From Bacillus massiliglaciei (lineage in GTDB: Bacteria > Bacillota > Bacilli > Bacillales > DSM-1321): a stretch of 64,000 nt of DNA. Under the pieces are notes generated by a model that worked only from the letters and a program-made list of their open reading frames with translations, ran no database searches and was not told the DNA's origin. Below are positions 37,949 to 46,920 of this stretch, piece by piece. Each line of letters starts with the position of its first letter. Position 1 is the stretch's first letter. Location of the stretch: the NCBI RefSeq assembly GCF_900098925.1, contig NZ_LT622359.1:153391-217390 (forward strand), written 5' to 3'. A program made the translations under genes and the position numbers.

Positions 37949-39187
37949 ATGAAAAAAACACATCCGGCACTCGTCATTTTTCTTTTTTTTCTAGGTTGGG
38001 TCTTTATGTATGCAGATCGGAATATTCTTTCCCCTGTCATGGGCAGTATTGGAGAGGATTGGGATTTAAGTAAAACACAATTGGGCTTAATGTCGACCGT
38101 CTTTTTTGCTGCATATGCTCTAATGCAAATTCCTACAGGCTTTTTGGCAGATAAATATGGACGGGTTAAAGTACTGGTCATCGGCTATTTAATATTCGGC
38201 GTAGCCACATTGTTAACGGGCATGGCGCCGGCATTCTTAATCTTCTTAGCGGCCCGGGCTTTAACAGGGCTTGGCGAAGGAACGTATTATGGGTCACAAT
38301 ATGGAATCTCTTCAACGATCACTCCGAAAAAATATCGGGGTCTTGTAGCGGCTATTATTAACAGCGGGATGGCATTTGGAATATCACTCGGCTTTATATC
38401 CTCCAGTTATTTTTCGTATACGTTAGATAAGGGCTGGCAATTCCCGTTCTATGTCTTTGCTATTCCAACGATCCTCATCGCCATATTAATTGCTGTCTTT
38501 GTCCGTGATGACAGTCATAAAAAGAAGAAGAGCGAAGTAAAGAAAGAAAAGGTAGAGATGAAAAAGCTTTTTACGAAGAATCATATTTTGGTTTATGTCT
38601 TGATTTTCTGTTCCCTTTACGGCTTTTTCGGAATGCTGACATGGCTGCCGTATTACCTGGAAACAGCCAGAGGGGTAGAAGCTTCCCAAACAGGGATTAT
38701 TTCTTCTTTAGTGCCATGGGCATCCATTCCGGGTGCACTGCTATTCGGGTACTTATCAGACAAAGTGAAAAACAAAAAGCCAATTATCGTCGGCCTGGCG
38801 ATTGCCGGGGCCATCTGTCAATTTGCGATTCCTTATACAGAAAATTATTCGTATTTGCTAGTAGGGCTTGTTCTGTACGGACTGCTTGGAAAACTAGCGC
38901 TGGATCCAGTCTTAATTGCTTATATGGCTGATATTACACCGGCTTCGATGTATTCAAGGGTGTATGGCTTCTTTAACTTCAGCGGGATGCTGTCCTCGAT
39001 TTTTGCACCATATATTACAGGGTACTTTGCAGATCGTACAGGAAGCTTAGAATTAGGATTTTATCTTTCAGGCGGCTTATTAATTATCGGGGCCTTACTG
39101 TTCCTGTTTACAGACCGAAAAACTTCAGCAGCAGAGGATTTAAGAGGAATGACACCGCCGATCAGCCGAGAGGGGGAGGCTGTCTGA
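37949..39187 (+). CDS. MFS transporter (anion:cation symporter-like)
   Basis: 412 residues, twelve helices. YADRNILSPVMGSIGEDWDLSKTQLGLMSTVFFAAYALMQIPTGFLADKYGRVKV is the typical first half (helices 1-3) of the ACS/ExuT-like MFS group, which carries organic anions such as hexuronates. GEGTYYGSQYGIS in helix 4 and a long charged loop near 190-210 are also seen. RBS AATAGGAGAAG. The gene converges on another MFS gene; its original terminator hairpin is now duplicated around a transposon insertion. Confidence 0.85.
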   Translation: MKKTHPALVIFLFFLGWVFMYADRNILSPVMGSIGEDWDLSKTQLGLMSTVFFAAYALMQIPTGFLADKYGRVKVLVIGYLIFGVATLLTGMAPAFLIFLAARALTGLGEGTYYGSQYGISSTITPKKYRGLVAAIINSGMAFGISLGFISSSYFSYTLDKGWQFPFYVFAIPTILIAILIAVFVRDDSHKKKKSEVKKEKVEMKKLFTKNHILVYVLIFCSLYGFFGMLTWLPYYLETARGVEASQTGIISSLVPWASIPGALLFGYLSDKVKNKKPIIVGLAIAGAICQFAIPYTENYSYLLVGLVLYGLLGKLALDPVLIAYMADITPASMYSRVYGFFNFSGMLSSIFAPYITGYFADRTGSLELGFYLSGGLLIIGALLFLFTDRKTSAAEDLRGMTPPISREGEAV

Positions 39188-39238
39188 CCGGGCATTTGAG
39201 CGGGAAGCCTTGGGGACTGAAACAAAAATATACAGAAA

Positions 39239-39266
39239 AAGTACTCTCTTCTAAAAGAGAGTACTT
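39239..39266 (+). repeat. Left copy of a 28-base direct repeat forming a terminator hairpin
   Basis: AGTACTCTCTT pairs with AAGAGAGTACT. The 28-base sequence is identical at 41314-41341. It is the terminator for the MFS gene and also the target site of the composite element. Confidence 0.9.
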
Positions 39267-40822
39267 CAGATTGTCGACAAAAGGCCTTCGGAAGGAATCC
39301 CTTCCGAAGGCCTTTCTGTTATTTTTCCTATTTAATCGTTGTATTTTTAATTTTGAGGGCTCATCGAGCCCCATAATTAGCCGGTTTGAGGATTGACCCA
39401 AGTCCAATTTGCCATCTTCTTTAAATTCATGGCACCAAAAGTAAGCAACGCCTGCATGGACAATTTTTTTAGACCTCTTAACGTTGTCCAACGCATGCCA
39501 TGCTTTTCTTTTGCATCCGCAAAGACTCGCTCAATGGTTTCTTTACGTTTGGCATAGATATCTTTTATGGTTTGATGGTGTCGGAGATGATCTGCTTCTT
39601 CTACGTACCCTTCCCATATGTGTCTCTGAATGAGCTTTTGGTGGTTCTTACTTTGGGTACAATTCATGATCACTGGACAATCTTTACATATTTTAGGATC
39701 AGACTTATACTGACGATACCCCTCCTTAGTAGTCGTTGAGTAGTTCAACACATTGCCCTGCGGGCATAAATAGCAATCATGGTACTCATCGTAAACATAG
39801 TCATGTTTCCGAAAATATCCCTCTTTTGTACGCGGACGTGTATAAGGTAAAACGGGCGTGATGTCATTTTCTATTAGATAATTTGTAATTACTGGTGTCT
39901 TATAGGCTGCATCAGCAGCAACAGCTTCAGGCTTCCCAACTTCTTCCATTACTTTCTCAACCAAAGGCTCAAGTATCTGACTATCATGCGTATTACCAGG
40001 AGTTACGATGGTCCCTAATACAAATCCATTCCTATCTGAAGCAGCGTGAAAAGAATAAGCAAACTGCTTCGTTCTTTCATCTTTTACATAATATCCACTC
40101 TCAGGATCTGTCGTACTTTCTTTGATTTCTTTCGTTTCATTTTTTTCGAATTTATCTGGAGGGAAGGGATTCTTATCATGGTCCTCTCGGTCCTGATTGA
40201 TTTCTTCTTGAAGACGTTGTTCATATGCTTTTGTTTCTTTACGGACAACTTTCTTTTGAAACTTTCGTTTATTCGCACTAGCTTTAACGTGTGTAGAGTC
40301 AATAAAAATATGTTCGGCACTGATTAACTTCTTCTTAGCAGCTTCGCTTATAATATGATAGAAAATCTGTTCAAACAAATCCGTATCTTTGAATCTGCGT
40401 TCGTAGTTTTTACCGAAGGTAGAAAAATGGGGGATTTTATCATGAAATCCGAATCCTAAAAACCATCGATAAGCCATATTGGTCTGGATTTCTTCAATCG
40501 TTTTGCGCATGGAGCGGATACCAAATATGTACTGAATAAATGTCATTTTAATAAGAATTACCGGGTCAATACTTGGACGACCTACATCTGAATACATATC
40601 CTCTACTAACGAATAAATAAATGAAAAATCGATCGCTTTTTCTAGTTTGCGAACCAAATGGTTCGCAGGAACAAGTTCATCCAGCGCAATCATTTCAATT
40701 TGATTTCTTTGAGTAGAAGAATATTTGGAAAGCATATTGGTCACCTCAAGTAAATTTGTTACCTCCATTTTAATATAAAAAAGGCTGTAGACAAACTCGA
40801 AATTCGAGTTTGCCTACAGTCT
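39267..40822 (-). mobile_element. Intact IS1182-family insertion sequence
   Basis: The downstream end is at 39267 (CAGATTGTCGACAAA) and the promoter-proximal end is taken as 40822, where the minus strand reads AGACTGTAGGCAAACTCG, an imperfect match to the other end (AGAYTGTMGRCAAA). Length about 1.56 kb. The promoter-proximal boundary is less certain because it is part of a larger hairpin (40780-40830). Confidence 0.7.
39377..40735 (-). CDS. IS1182-family transposase
   Basis: 452 residues from ATG at 40735, chosen because GAGGTGACCAAT lies just upstream; an in-frame ATG at 40768 has no RBS. The N-terminus MLSKYSSTQRNQIEMIALDELVPANHLVRKLE is typical. DDE residues are seen in DSTHVKASANKRK (D), AVAADAAYKTP (D) and ETIERVFADAKEKHGMR (E). 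A Cys-rich segment CYLCPQGN...CKDCPVIMNC lies between. The frame is intact, so the element may be active. Confidence 0.93.
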   Translation of the reverse strand: MLSKYSSTQRNQIEMIALDELVPANHLVRKLEKAIDFSFIYSLVEDMYSDVGRPSIDPVILIKMTFIQYIFGIRSMRKTIEEIQTNMAYRWFLGFGFHDKIPHFSTFGKNYERRFKDTDLFEQIFYHIISEAAKKKLISAEHIFIDSTHVKASANKRKFQKKVVRKETKAYEQRLQEEINQDREDHDKNPFPPDKFEKNETKEIKESTTDPESGYYVKDERTKQFAYSFHAASDRNGFVLGTIVTPGNTHDSQILEPLVEKVMEEVGKPEAVAADAAYKTPVITNYLIENDITPVLPYTRPRTKEGYFRKHDYVYDEYHDCYLCPQGNVLNYSTTTKEGYRQYKSDPKICKDCPVIMNCTQSKNHQKLIQRHIWEGYVEEADHLRHHQTIKDIYAKRKETIERVFADAKEKHGMRWTTLRGLKKLSMQALLTFGAMNLKKMANWTWVNPQTG

Positions 40823-40830
40823 TTTTTCTT
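40780..40830. repeat. Large hairpin at the promoter-proximal end of the IS
   Basis: GGCTGTAGACAAACTCGAA and TTCGAGTTTGCCTACAGTC face each other around a one- or two-base centre, with A and T tracts outside. It may protect the transposase gene from read-through transcription as well as form the end. Confidence 0.7.
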
Positions 40831-40864
40831 TTAAAATAATAGTAATAGTTTTTGAAATAGTGTT

Positions 40865-40990
40865 AGTTGATTTTCGTTTCGGCGGTCGCTTTCCGCGGGC
40901 GTGGCCCAATCCTCCTCGTCGCTTTTCTCCTGCGGGGTATCGGCCTTCACGCTTTTCCCGCAGGAGTCGCCGCCTGCACTACAATCAACT
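40865..40990. repeat. Bacillaceae REP-like GC-rich intergenic repeat
   Basis: 126 bases bounded by AGTTGATT and AATCAACT inverted ends. The interior is much more GC-rich than its surroundings and contains GCTTTCCGCGGGC, CCTCCTCGTCGC, CTCCTGCGGGG and CCCGCAGGAGTCGC. I recognise this as the dispersed palindromic repeat common in many Bacillus-group genomes; its function is unknown. Confidence 0.7.
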
Positions 40991-41025
40991 CCTTTCTAAA
41001 TAAATGTCTGAGGTGAATGGATAGG

Positions 41026-41194
41026 GTGCCGAAAAATCAAATAAGTGAACGTGAACAAATTAAAATGATTACAATAGAGCAACTTGTACCACAGGATCAT
41101 TAAAAAATTGTCCATGCAGGCGATGCTTACTTTTGCTGCTATGAATTTAAAGAAGCTTGCCAATTGGACATGGCAAGCTTCGGCTATGGTCTAA
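41026..41194 (+). pseudogene. Internally deleted IS1182-family transposase
   Basis: GTG at 41026 opens VPKNQISEREQIKMITIEQLVPQDH, matching the N-terminus of the intact transposase (QRNQIEMIALDELVPANH). After a stop and a shift of one base the frame KKLSMQAMLTFAAMNLKKLANWTW matches the transposase C-terminus. About 400 codons are missing between. It is the degenerate partner of the composite element and lies in the opposite orientation. Confidence 0.88.
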
Positions 41195-41313
41195 AATAGA
41201 ATACTCGAAGAGCATTTTGCTTAAAATCAGACCATAAAATACCTAAGAAAATCTCAAAAAGACAAAAGGCCTTCAGAATGAGACCCTTCTGAAGGCCTTT
41301 TGTCGACAATCTG

Positions 41314-41341
41314 AAGTACTCTCTTCTAAAAGAGAGTACTT
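41314..41341 (-). repeat. Right copy of the 28-base direct repeat / terminator hairpin
   Basis: Identical to 39239-39266. It lies 20 bases beyond the end of the minus-strand MFS gene and acts as its terminator. Confidence 0.9.
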
Positions 41342-41360
41342 TTTAGAGAATGAGTGTCCC

Positions 41361-42695
41361 TTAAGAGGCTGCTTTCGATATTTTGTCAAAGCTGCCGTAT
41401 TTCTCTTGAACCAGCAAGAGGGCAATTCCCCCGATAAAGCTTGGAATGGCAAACGCCATAAATGCATGCTGCGGTGCCAAGTCAGCAGTAAGCAGAAGTC
41501 CGATGATAAGGGGAGCCAGAATTGCACCTATCCGTCCAATCCCAACGGTCATACTCAGTCCGGTTGTGCGAACTTCTTGAGGGTAAAACTCGGAAATATA
41601 GGGATTGACTAAATTTTGTGTTCCTCCTGTGCAAGCTCCGCCGATAGCGATTAAGATATACAGTAAAATCAGATGGGATGTTGCACTTAAAGAAACAAAG
41701 CAAATCGCTCCGAGTGCAAACATAAACAAAAGTACTTTTCGGTGGCCCAGCCGTTCGACTAAGTAGCCGCCGAGTAAGGAACCTCCAATTTGTCCAAGTC
41801 CCAATACAAGGCTGAAAGATAAGCTTGAACTAATGCCATAACCCGCTCCCTGCATGATTTTGGGAAGCCATGTATTTAAACCGTAAATCATGAGAAGGCA
41901 GCTGAAGACGATCATCCAAAAAGCGATGGTGCTGACGGCCCGATTATCGGAAAAAAGTTTTTTGGCCGGCAATCCTTTGGATCGTTCTTTGATACGCGTA
42001 TATTCAAAATCGTCCGTTGCTTGATATGTTCCCTTCGGATCAATTTTGTTCAGAATCCGTGCGATTTTCTCACCCTGATTGCGCAGGATATGAAAGGACA
42101 GCGATTCGGGAAATTGTTTTAGAAAGAAAGGCAAGGTCAGCAGCGGGATGATCCCGAGCCAATATAAGAATCTCCAGCCCATGCTTTCCATCAAATACAT
42201 GCCGGTAAGGGAAGCGATAATAGAGCCGATGGAATAGCCGCAATACATGGCCGCCACAATTAATGCCCTGTTTCTTTTAGGGGAGTACTCTGTCATAAGG
42301 GCAATGACAGCAGGCATTAACCCGCCCATCCCAAGAGATGCAATAAAGCGCATAATCGTAAAGATGAGGGCATTCGGCGCTAAACCGGCTAAAAGGGAAA
42401 AAACGCTGAAAATGAGCATACAAATCGCTAATATTTTCTTACGGCCGATAATGTCTGCCAGCGAACCGAGCAAGAAGGAACCAATCATCATGCCGATAAG
42501 CGTATAGCTGCCAATTGCGCCTGCTTCAACAAGAGATAATTGATAGTCCTCCATCATCATCGGCAGCCCAATCCCGAAAAGGGCGATATCGTATCCGTCA
42601 AAGGCAATGGCGAAAAAACACCAAAGGAACACAATTAAATGGAATTTATTAAATTTGCTTTCAGCAATAATCCGAGATGTTGAAACAGTGCGCAT
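41361..42695 (-). CDS. MFS transporter (aromatic acid:H+ symporter-like)
   Basis: 444 residues, twelve helices. FFAIAFDGYDIALFGIGLPMMMEDYQLS at helix 1 has the DGxD motif of the AAHS family, and GSLADIIGRKK is the loop 2-3 motif. Members carry benzoate, protocatechuate or similar carboxylates; the substrate here is not evident. RBS GGAGGAGAATAAA. It lies 33 bases after the methyltransferase-like gene, so they are co-transcribed. Confidence 0.87.
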   Translation of the reverse strand: MRTVSTSRIIAESKFNKFHLIVFLWCFFAIAFDGYDIALFGIGLPMMMEDYQLSLVEAGAIGSYTLIGMMIGSFLLGSLADIIGRKKILAICMLIFSVFSLLAGLAPNALIFTIMRFIASLGMGGLMPAVIALMTEYSPKRNRALIVAAMYCGYSIGSIIASLTGMYLMESMGWRFLYWLGIIPLLTLPFFLKQFPESLSFHILRNQGEKIARILNKIDPKGTYQATDDFEYTRIKERSKGLPAKKLFSDNRAVSTIAFWMIVFSCLLMIYGLNTWLPKIMQGAGYGISSSLSFSLVLGLGQIGGSLLGGYLVERLGHRKVLLFMFALGAICFVSLSATSHLILLYILIAIGGACTGGTQNLVNPYISEFYPQEVRTTGLSMTVGIGRIGAILAPLIIGLLLTADLAPQHAFMAFAIPSFIGGIALLLVQEKYGSFDKISKAAS

Positions 42696-42728
42696 TTTAT
42701 TCTCCTCCTGTCTTTTTAGATCACGTTC

Positions 42729-43844
42729 TTATTTCCAAACTTCCTGAGAAATTTCAACAACATGACGCAGTTTGGCCCATTGCTGTTCTTCTGTTAATAG
42801 GTTGCCTTCTTCCGTAGAGGCAAATCCGCATTGGGGACTCAGACAAAGCTGATCCAGCGGCACAAATTTCGATGCTTCTTCAATGCGCTTTTTAATCGTG
42901 TCTTTGCTTTCTAATTCACCGAATTTTGAAGTGATTAGGCCCAGGACGATCTCTAAATCCGGTCGGTTTACAAAGCGAAGCGGCTCAAACCCGCCGGCAC
43001 GTTCGTTGTCATACTCCAAGAAAAATCCATCAATATCTAAATGCCCAAATAATTGCTCGGCAACGGGTTCATATCCTCCGGAAGCGATCCACGTTGAGCG
43101 GAAATTCCCGCGGCAAATATGCATCGTCACTTTCAAATCATCCGGACGGTCCGCTACAGCTTGGTTCAGTGTACGCAAGTATCTGTCGATTAAATAATCC
43201 GGATCCTGTCCTTTTGCCCGCAGCTGTTCTTTTTGCTCTTCTGAACATAAGTAAGCCCAGGAAGTGTCGTCCAGCTGCAGATAGCGGCAGCCTGCATCAT
43301 AGAAAGCTTTTATACCTTTTTTATAGGCGTTACCTAAATCGTGAAAGAACTCTTCCTCATCTGGATAAACAGACGGATCAATCTCTCCGCGGAAGTGAAG
43401 CATGCTAGGGCTTGGGATGGTGATTTTCGCCACTTGCTCTCCTGCTGTTTGGTGAAGATATTTGTAATCCTCCAGCATAGGGTGGCTGCCAAAATCTACC
43501 TTGCTTGTTACTTTAATCCCGCGCGATTTTGTTTGCTTTTGCTGAAATTGAATGCCGCTGTTTGACCAAAAAGCATCAACGCCAACCAAGTTTTCCAAGA
43601 AATCAAAATGCCACCAAGATCTGCGGAATTCGCCGTCCGTTACGGCTTGAAGTCCAATTTCTTTTTGCTTCTCGACTGCCCTTGCGATTTCTTGATCTTC
43701 AATTTTCCTTAGCTGTTCGGAAGAAATTTCCCCGTTTTCCCTCTGCGAGCGGGCTTTTTTAATAGCCTCAGGCCGTAATAAGCTTCCAACTTGATCGGCA
43801 CGAAAAATTTTTGACGTGTTTTTAGAACTATTTAGTGTTTGCAT
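42729..43844 (-). CDS. MetE C-terminal-domain-like methyltransferase (YxjG/YxjH-like)
   Basis: 371 residues from ATG at 43844 (AGAGGGATTGTAC upstream); the longer frame to 43946 has no RBS. It is the single-domain cobalamin-independent methionine synthase core: FRADQVGSLLRPEAI, DGEFRRSWWHFDFL, YLQLDDTSWAYL, TMHICRGNFRS (His and Cys ligands), FFLEYDNERAGGF and SPQCGFAST (Cys ligand). A zinc-dependent methyl transfer to a thiol is likely. No S-box leader is visible, unlike yxjG/yxjH of B. subtilis. A LysR gene is divergent. Confidence 0.85.
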   Translation of the reverse strand: MQTLNSSKNTSKIFRADQVGSLLRPEAIKKARSQRENGEISSEQLRKIEDQEIARAVEKQKEIGLQAVTDGEFRRSWWHFDFLENLVGVDAFWSNSGIQFQQKQTKSRGIKVTSKVDFGSHPMLEDYKYLHQTAGEQVAKITIPSPSMLHFRGEIDPSVYPDEEEFFHDLGNAYKKGIKAFYDAGCRYLQLDDTSWAYLCSEEQKEQLRAKGQDPDYLIDRYLRTLNQAVADRPDDLKVTMHICRGNFRSTWIASGGYEPVAEQLFGHLDIDGFFLEYDNERAGGFEPLRFVNRPDLEIVLGLITSKFGELESKDTIKKRIEEASKFVPLDQLCLSPQCGFASTEEGNLLTEEQQWAKLRHVVEISQEVWK

Positions 43845-43935
43845 GTACAATCCCTCTTTTCTTTTTTTGTATCTTTGTTGTTTGTATCCTACCATGAGTA
43901 AAAGGATATAGTGTAACTGATAAAAGTGATTGCTT

Positions 43936-43956
43936 GTTATAGCCAAAAGTTATAAC
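43936..43956. promoter_or_regulatory. Putative LysR binding site
   Basis: GTTATA-(9)-TATAAC. It lies about 26 bases upstream of a TATATC that could be the -10 of the methyltransferase operon (43905-43910, minus strand), the usual place for LysR recognition. Confidence 0.5.
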
Positions 43957-44070
43957 GTTCAGTGGTTCTTACCGTGAGTATGTTCATTTGATAGATTCCT
44001 ATTTTATTAAGATCTTTTCGGTTAAAATGAAAAATACACATTGAAAAAAAGAATAGGAAAGGGATTAAGT

Positions 44071-44982
44071 ATGAAATTACAGCAATTGAAATATGTTATT
44101 GAAGTTGTGATGTGCGGTTCCATTAATGAAGCGGCGCGCAGATTATATATCTCGCAGCCGAGTCTTTCAAAAGCCATAAAAGAGCTTGAAAAAGAAATTG
44201 GAATTACCATTTTTACCCGTACATCTACTGGAATTACTTTGTCAAAAGACGGAGCGGAATTCCTGGGTTATGCCAGACAGGTTGTTGAACAGGCAGAATT
44301 GCTGGAACGCCGCTATTTCAATACGTCCCCTTCCCAGCAGCTGTTATCTATTTCGACTCAGCACTATGCGTTTGCCGTAAATGCCTTTGTTGATATGATC
44401 AAAAAATATGGAGAAGATAAGTACCAATTTACGATCAGAGAAACAAGAACCTATGAAATTATTGAAGACGTGAAGGATTTACGCAGTGAAATTGGAATAT
44501 TATATATCAGTTCTTTTAATGAAAAAGTGATGATGCAGCTGTTAAAAGAGAGAGGGTTAGATTTTCACGTCCTATTTAAAGCGAAACCGCATATCTTTAT
44601 AAGTTCTCAGAATCCGCTCGCAAAAAAGAAATCGGTCACTTTAGAAGATTTAGAGGAATATCCGCGGCTTAATTTTGAACAGGGAGAGTTTAATTCGTTT
44701 TATTATTCGGAAGAGATTTTCAGTACGATTCCAAGCAAAAGAAGTATTCAGGTCAGTGACCGGGCGACCTTATTTAACCTATTGATCGGGCTGAATGGCT
44801 ATACCATTTCTACAGGGATATTGAGTGAAGACCTGAATGGTTCCAATATTGTATCCGTTCCGCTTGATGAGGGGGAAATCATTACAGTAGGCTGGGTGGT
44901 CAACAAAAAAACACAGCTAAGCCGAATGGCGAAATTGTATTTGGAGGAGCTTACGAACATCATTGATTTCTATTTAGCATAA
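44071..44982 (+). CDS. LysR family transcriptional regulator
   Basis: 303 residues from ATG at 44071 (AGGAAAGGG upstream). The N-terminal HTH is LKYVIEVVMCGSINEAARRLYISQPSLSKAIKELEKEIG; the rest is the two-lobed effector domain. The opening resembles CysB/CysL-type LysR proteins. Divergent from the methyltransferase-transporter operon, which it likely controls. Effector unknown. The class C intron lies just beyond its terminator. Confidence 0.9.
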   Translation: MKLQQLKYVIEVVMCGSINEAARRLYISQPSLSKAIKELEKEIGITIFTRTSTGITLSKDGAEFLGYARQVVEQAELLERRYFNTSPSQQLLSISTQHYAFAVNAFVDMIKKYGEDKYQFTIRETRTYEIIEDVKDLRSEIGILYISSFNEKVMMQLLKERGLDFHVLFKAKPHIFISSQNPLAKKKSVTLEDLEEYPRLNFEQGEFNSFYYSEEIFSTIPSKRSIQVSDRATLFNLLIGLNGYTISTGILSEDLNGSNIVSVPLDEGEIITVGWVVNKKTQLSRMAKLYLEELTNIIDFYLA

Positions 44983-45004
44983 GAAGAGCGGTGAAGGAAA
45001 AAAA

Positions 45005-45030
45005 GACAGGCTTCTGCCTGCCCTTTCCTT
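45005..45030 (+). terminator. Terminator of the LysR gene and intron target
   Basis: CAGGC-TTCT-GCCTG stem-loop with CCCTTTCCTT after it; the group II intron begins right behind. Confidence 0.65.
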
Positions 45031-45032
45031 GT

Positions 45033-46918
45033 GTGCGCCCGGCATGGGTGCAGTCTATAGGGTGAGAGTCCCGAACCATGAAGGCAGTAGTAATGGTTAG
45101 CTTAACGCAAGGGTGTCTGTGGTGACGCAGAATCTGAAGGAAGCGAGCGGCAAACCTCCGGTCTGAGGAACACGAACTTCATATAAGGCTAGGTACCATT
45201 GGATGAGTTTGCACAACAAAACGAAGTCCTTACTGCCGAAGGTGGTACAGAGTAAATGAAGCAGATAGATGGAGGGAAAGACTGTACTCTTACCCGGGGA
45301 GGTCTGATTGGAACGCCAAGTTCCCTTGGTAACCTATCCAGCGATGGACAGCTGAACAATCAGAAGTCAGCCGAGGTCATAGTACCATTCCAACTCGAGA
45401 TGGAATGGGAAGGACTGAACTATTAGGAAGAACGAGAACTAGGCATATAATTCCTGTATAGAAGCAGACAATCCGAAAGGACTTACTTGAAGGAGGAAGT
45501 GGTGAATTCCACAGGGGACTTCATGAGGGTGGAGCAGGAATAACATAATTAGTTTTCTACGTTCACGTCGAAAGGAAATATCACATGTTAATGGATCTGA
45601 TTCTGTCACGGGAAAACTTAATAGAAGCACTTAAACGTGTGGAGAAGAACAAAGGGAGTCACGGCATAGATGGAATGTCCGTAAAATCCCTACGAAGACA
45701 TCTCTATGAGAACTGGGAAACTCTTTGTGATTCATTAAGGGAAGGTACCTATCAACCTAACCCAGTCCGTCGAGTCGAAATCCCGAAACCGAACGGTGGA
45801 GTAAGATTACTAGGAATACCTACCGTGACAGACCGGTTCATTCAACAGGCTATCGCCCAAGTTCTAACCCCACTTCTTGACCCAACCTTCTCAGAACATA
45901 GTTATGGGTTTAGACCAAATAGAAGAGGTCATGATGCGGTTCGTAAAGCAAGGGAATATATAAGTGAAGGTTATAGATGGGTGATTGACATGGACTTGGA
46001 GAAATTCTTTGATAGAGTCAATCATGATAAGTTAATGGGGATATTAGCAAGTAGAATCCAAGACCGGCAGGTCTTGAAACTTATACGGAAATATCTCCAA
46101 GCAGGAATTATGATGAATGGTGTAGTCTATGATGCAGAAGAAGGAACACCACAAGGAGGTCCACTGAGCCCCCTTCTTTCGAATATCCTTTTGGATAAAC
46201 TTGATAAAGAGTTAGAAAGGAGAGGTCACAAGTTTGTCCGCTACGCCGATGATTGTAATATTTACATGAAATCGAAGAAAGCTGGAGAACGAGTGATGAA
46301 CTCAATTACATGCTTTATTGAGCAGAAATTAAAGCTCAAAGTAAATAGAGAAAAGTCAGCAGTTGATCGCCCGTGGAAACGAAAGTTTCTTGGCTTTAGC
46401 TTTACGGTCAATAAGAAACCGAAGGTTCGAATAGCCAATGAAAGTATTAAAAGGCTTAAGGCTAAAATACGGGAGTTAACCTCCCGTTCTAAACAAATTC
46501 CTATGGAAGTTAGAATCGAGAAACTAAATCAATATCTAACGGGATGGTGTGGATATTTTGCATTGGCTGATACACCAAGTAAATTTAAAGAATTTGATGA
46601 GTGGATTAGACGGAGACTCCGTATGCTTGAATGGAAACAATGGAAGAAACCGAGGACAAGAGTAAGAAAACTCAAAGGTCTAGGTGTCCCTGACCAAAAG
46701 GCATATGAATGGGGAAACTCCAGAAAGAAATATTGGAGAATAGCCTGTAGTCCAATCTTACACAAAACCCTCAATAACTTGTATTGGAGTCACCGAGGGT
46801 TGAAAAGTTTATATAATCGATATGAATTTCTGCGTCAAACTTAATGGAACCGCCGTATACCGAACGGTACGTACGGTGGTGTGAGAGGTCGGGGGTTAAT
46901 CACCCCCTCCTACTCGAT
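45033..46918 (+). mobile_element. Group II intron, probably class C, copy 1
   Basis: It begins GTGCGCCCGGCATGGG (GUGYG consensus) and carries about 550 bases of ribozyme sequence before the reverse transcriptase gene. After that gene comes the domain V hairpin (GCCGTATACCGAACGGTACG...) and a domain VI stem GGGGG-TTAAT-CCCCC ending near CTCGAT. It lies directly after a terminator hairpin, as class C introns do, and the protein lacks an endonuclease domain. 46918 is my estimate of the 3' end. Confidence 0.85.
45585..46844 (+). CDS. ltrA: Group II intron reverse transcriptase/maturase, copy 1
   Basis: 419 residues. RT blocks include GIDGMSVKSL, RRVEIPKPNGGVRLLGIPTVTDRF, YGFRPNRRGHDAV, DMDLEKFFDRVNHD, GTPQGGPLSPLLSNILLD and the catalytic YADD at 220-223. 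A maturase (X) domain follows, ending WANS-like WGNSRKKYWRIA. No HNH endonuclease domain is seen, consistent with class C. It differs from copy 2 by two residues (Gln/Leu near residue 163 and Leu/Phe near residue 291). Confidence 0.93.
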   Translation: MLMDLILSRENLIEALKRVEKNKGSHGIDGMSVKSLRRHLYENWETLCDSLREGTYQPNPVRRVEIPKPNGGVRLLGIPTVTDRFIQQAIAQVLTPLLDPTFSEHSYGFRPNRRGHDAVRKAREYISEGYRWVIDMDLEKFFDRVNHDKLMGILASRIQDRQVLKLIRKYLQAGIMMNGVVYDAEEGTPQGGPLSPLLSNILLDKLDKELERRGHKFVRYADDCNIYMKSKKAGERVMNSITCFIEQKLKLKVNREKSAVDRPWKRKFLGFSFTVNKKPKVRIANESIKRLKAKIRELTSRSKQIPMEVRIEKLNQYLTGWCGYFALADTPSKFKEFDEWIRRRLRMLEWKQWKKPRTRVRKLKGLGVPDQKAYEWGNSRKKYWRIACSPILHKTLNNLYWSHRGLKSLYNRYEFLRQT

Positions 46919-46920
46919 TA

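Larger units (their letters stand above)
39267..41313. mobile_element. Composite IS1182-family element
   Basis: Both ends carry the same inverted terminal sequence: CAGATTGTCGACAAAAGGCC plus TTC, 23 exact bases, then GAAGG after one mismatch. Inside are an intact IS1182 transposase on the minus strand, a repeat element, and an internally deleted second transposase on the plus strand. The element is flanked by perfect 28-base direct repeats. Both outer ends are the ends that lie downstream of a transposase gene, so the unit is bounded by two inverted IS copies, one degenerate. Confidence 0.8.

Noticed and set aside
43845..44070. S-box (SAM) riboswitch in front of the MetE-like gene
   Set aside because: The 227-base divergent region has no recognisable S-box core or terminator pair; the palindrome fits LysR control better.
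45439..45630. Antisense 63-codon frame in the intron 5' region (repeated at 62548-62739)
   Set aside because: It lies in ribozyme sequence, is on the opposite strand, has no RBS, and is copied only because the intron is.
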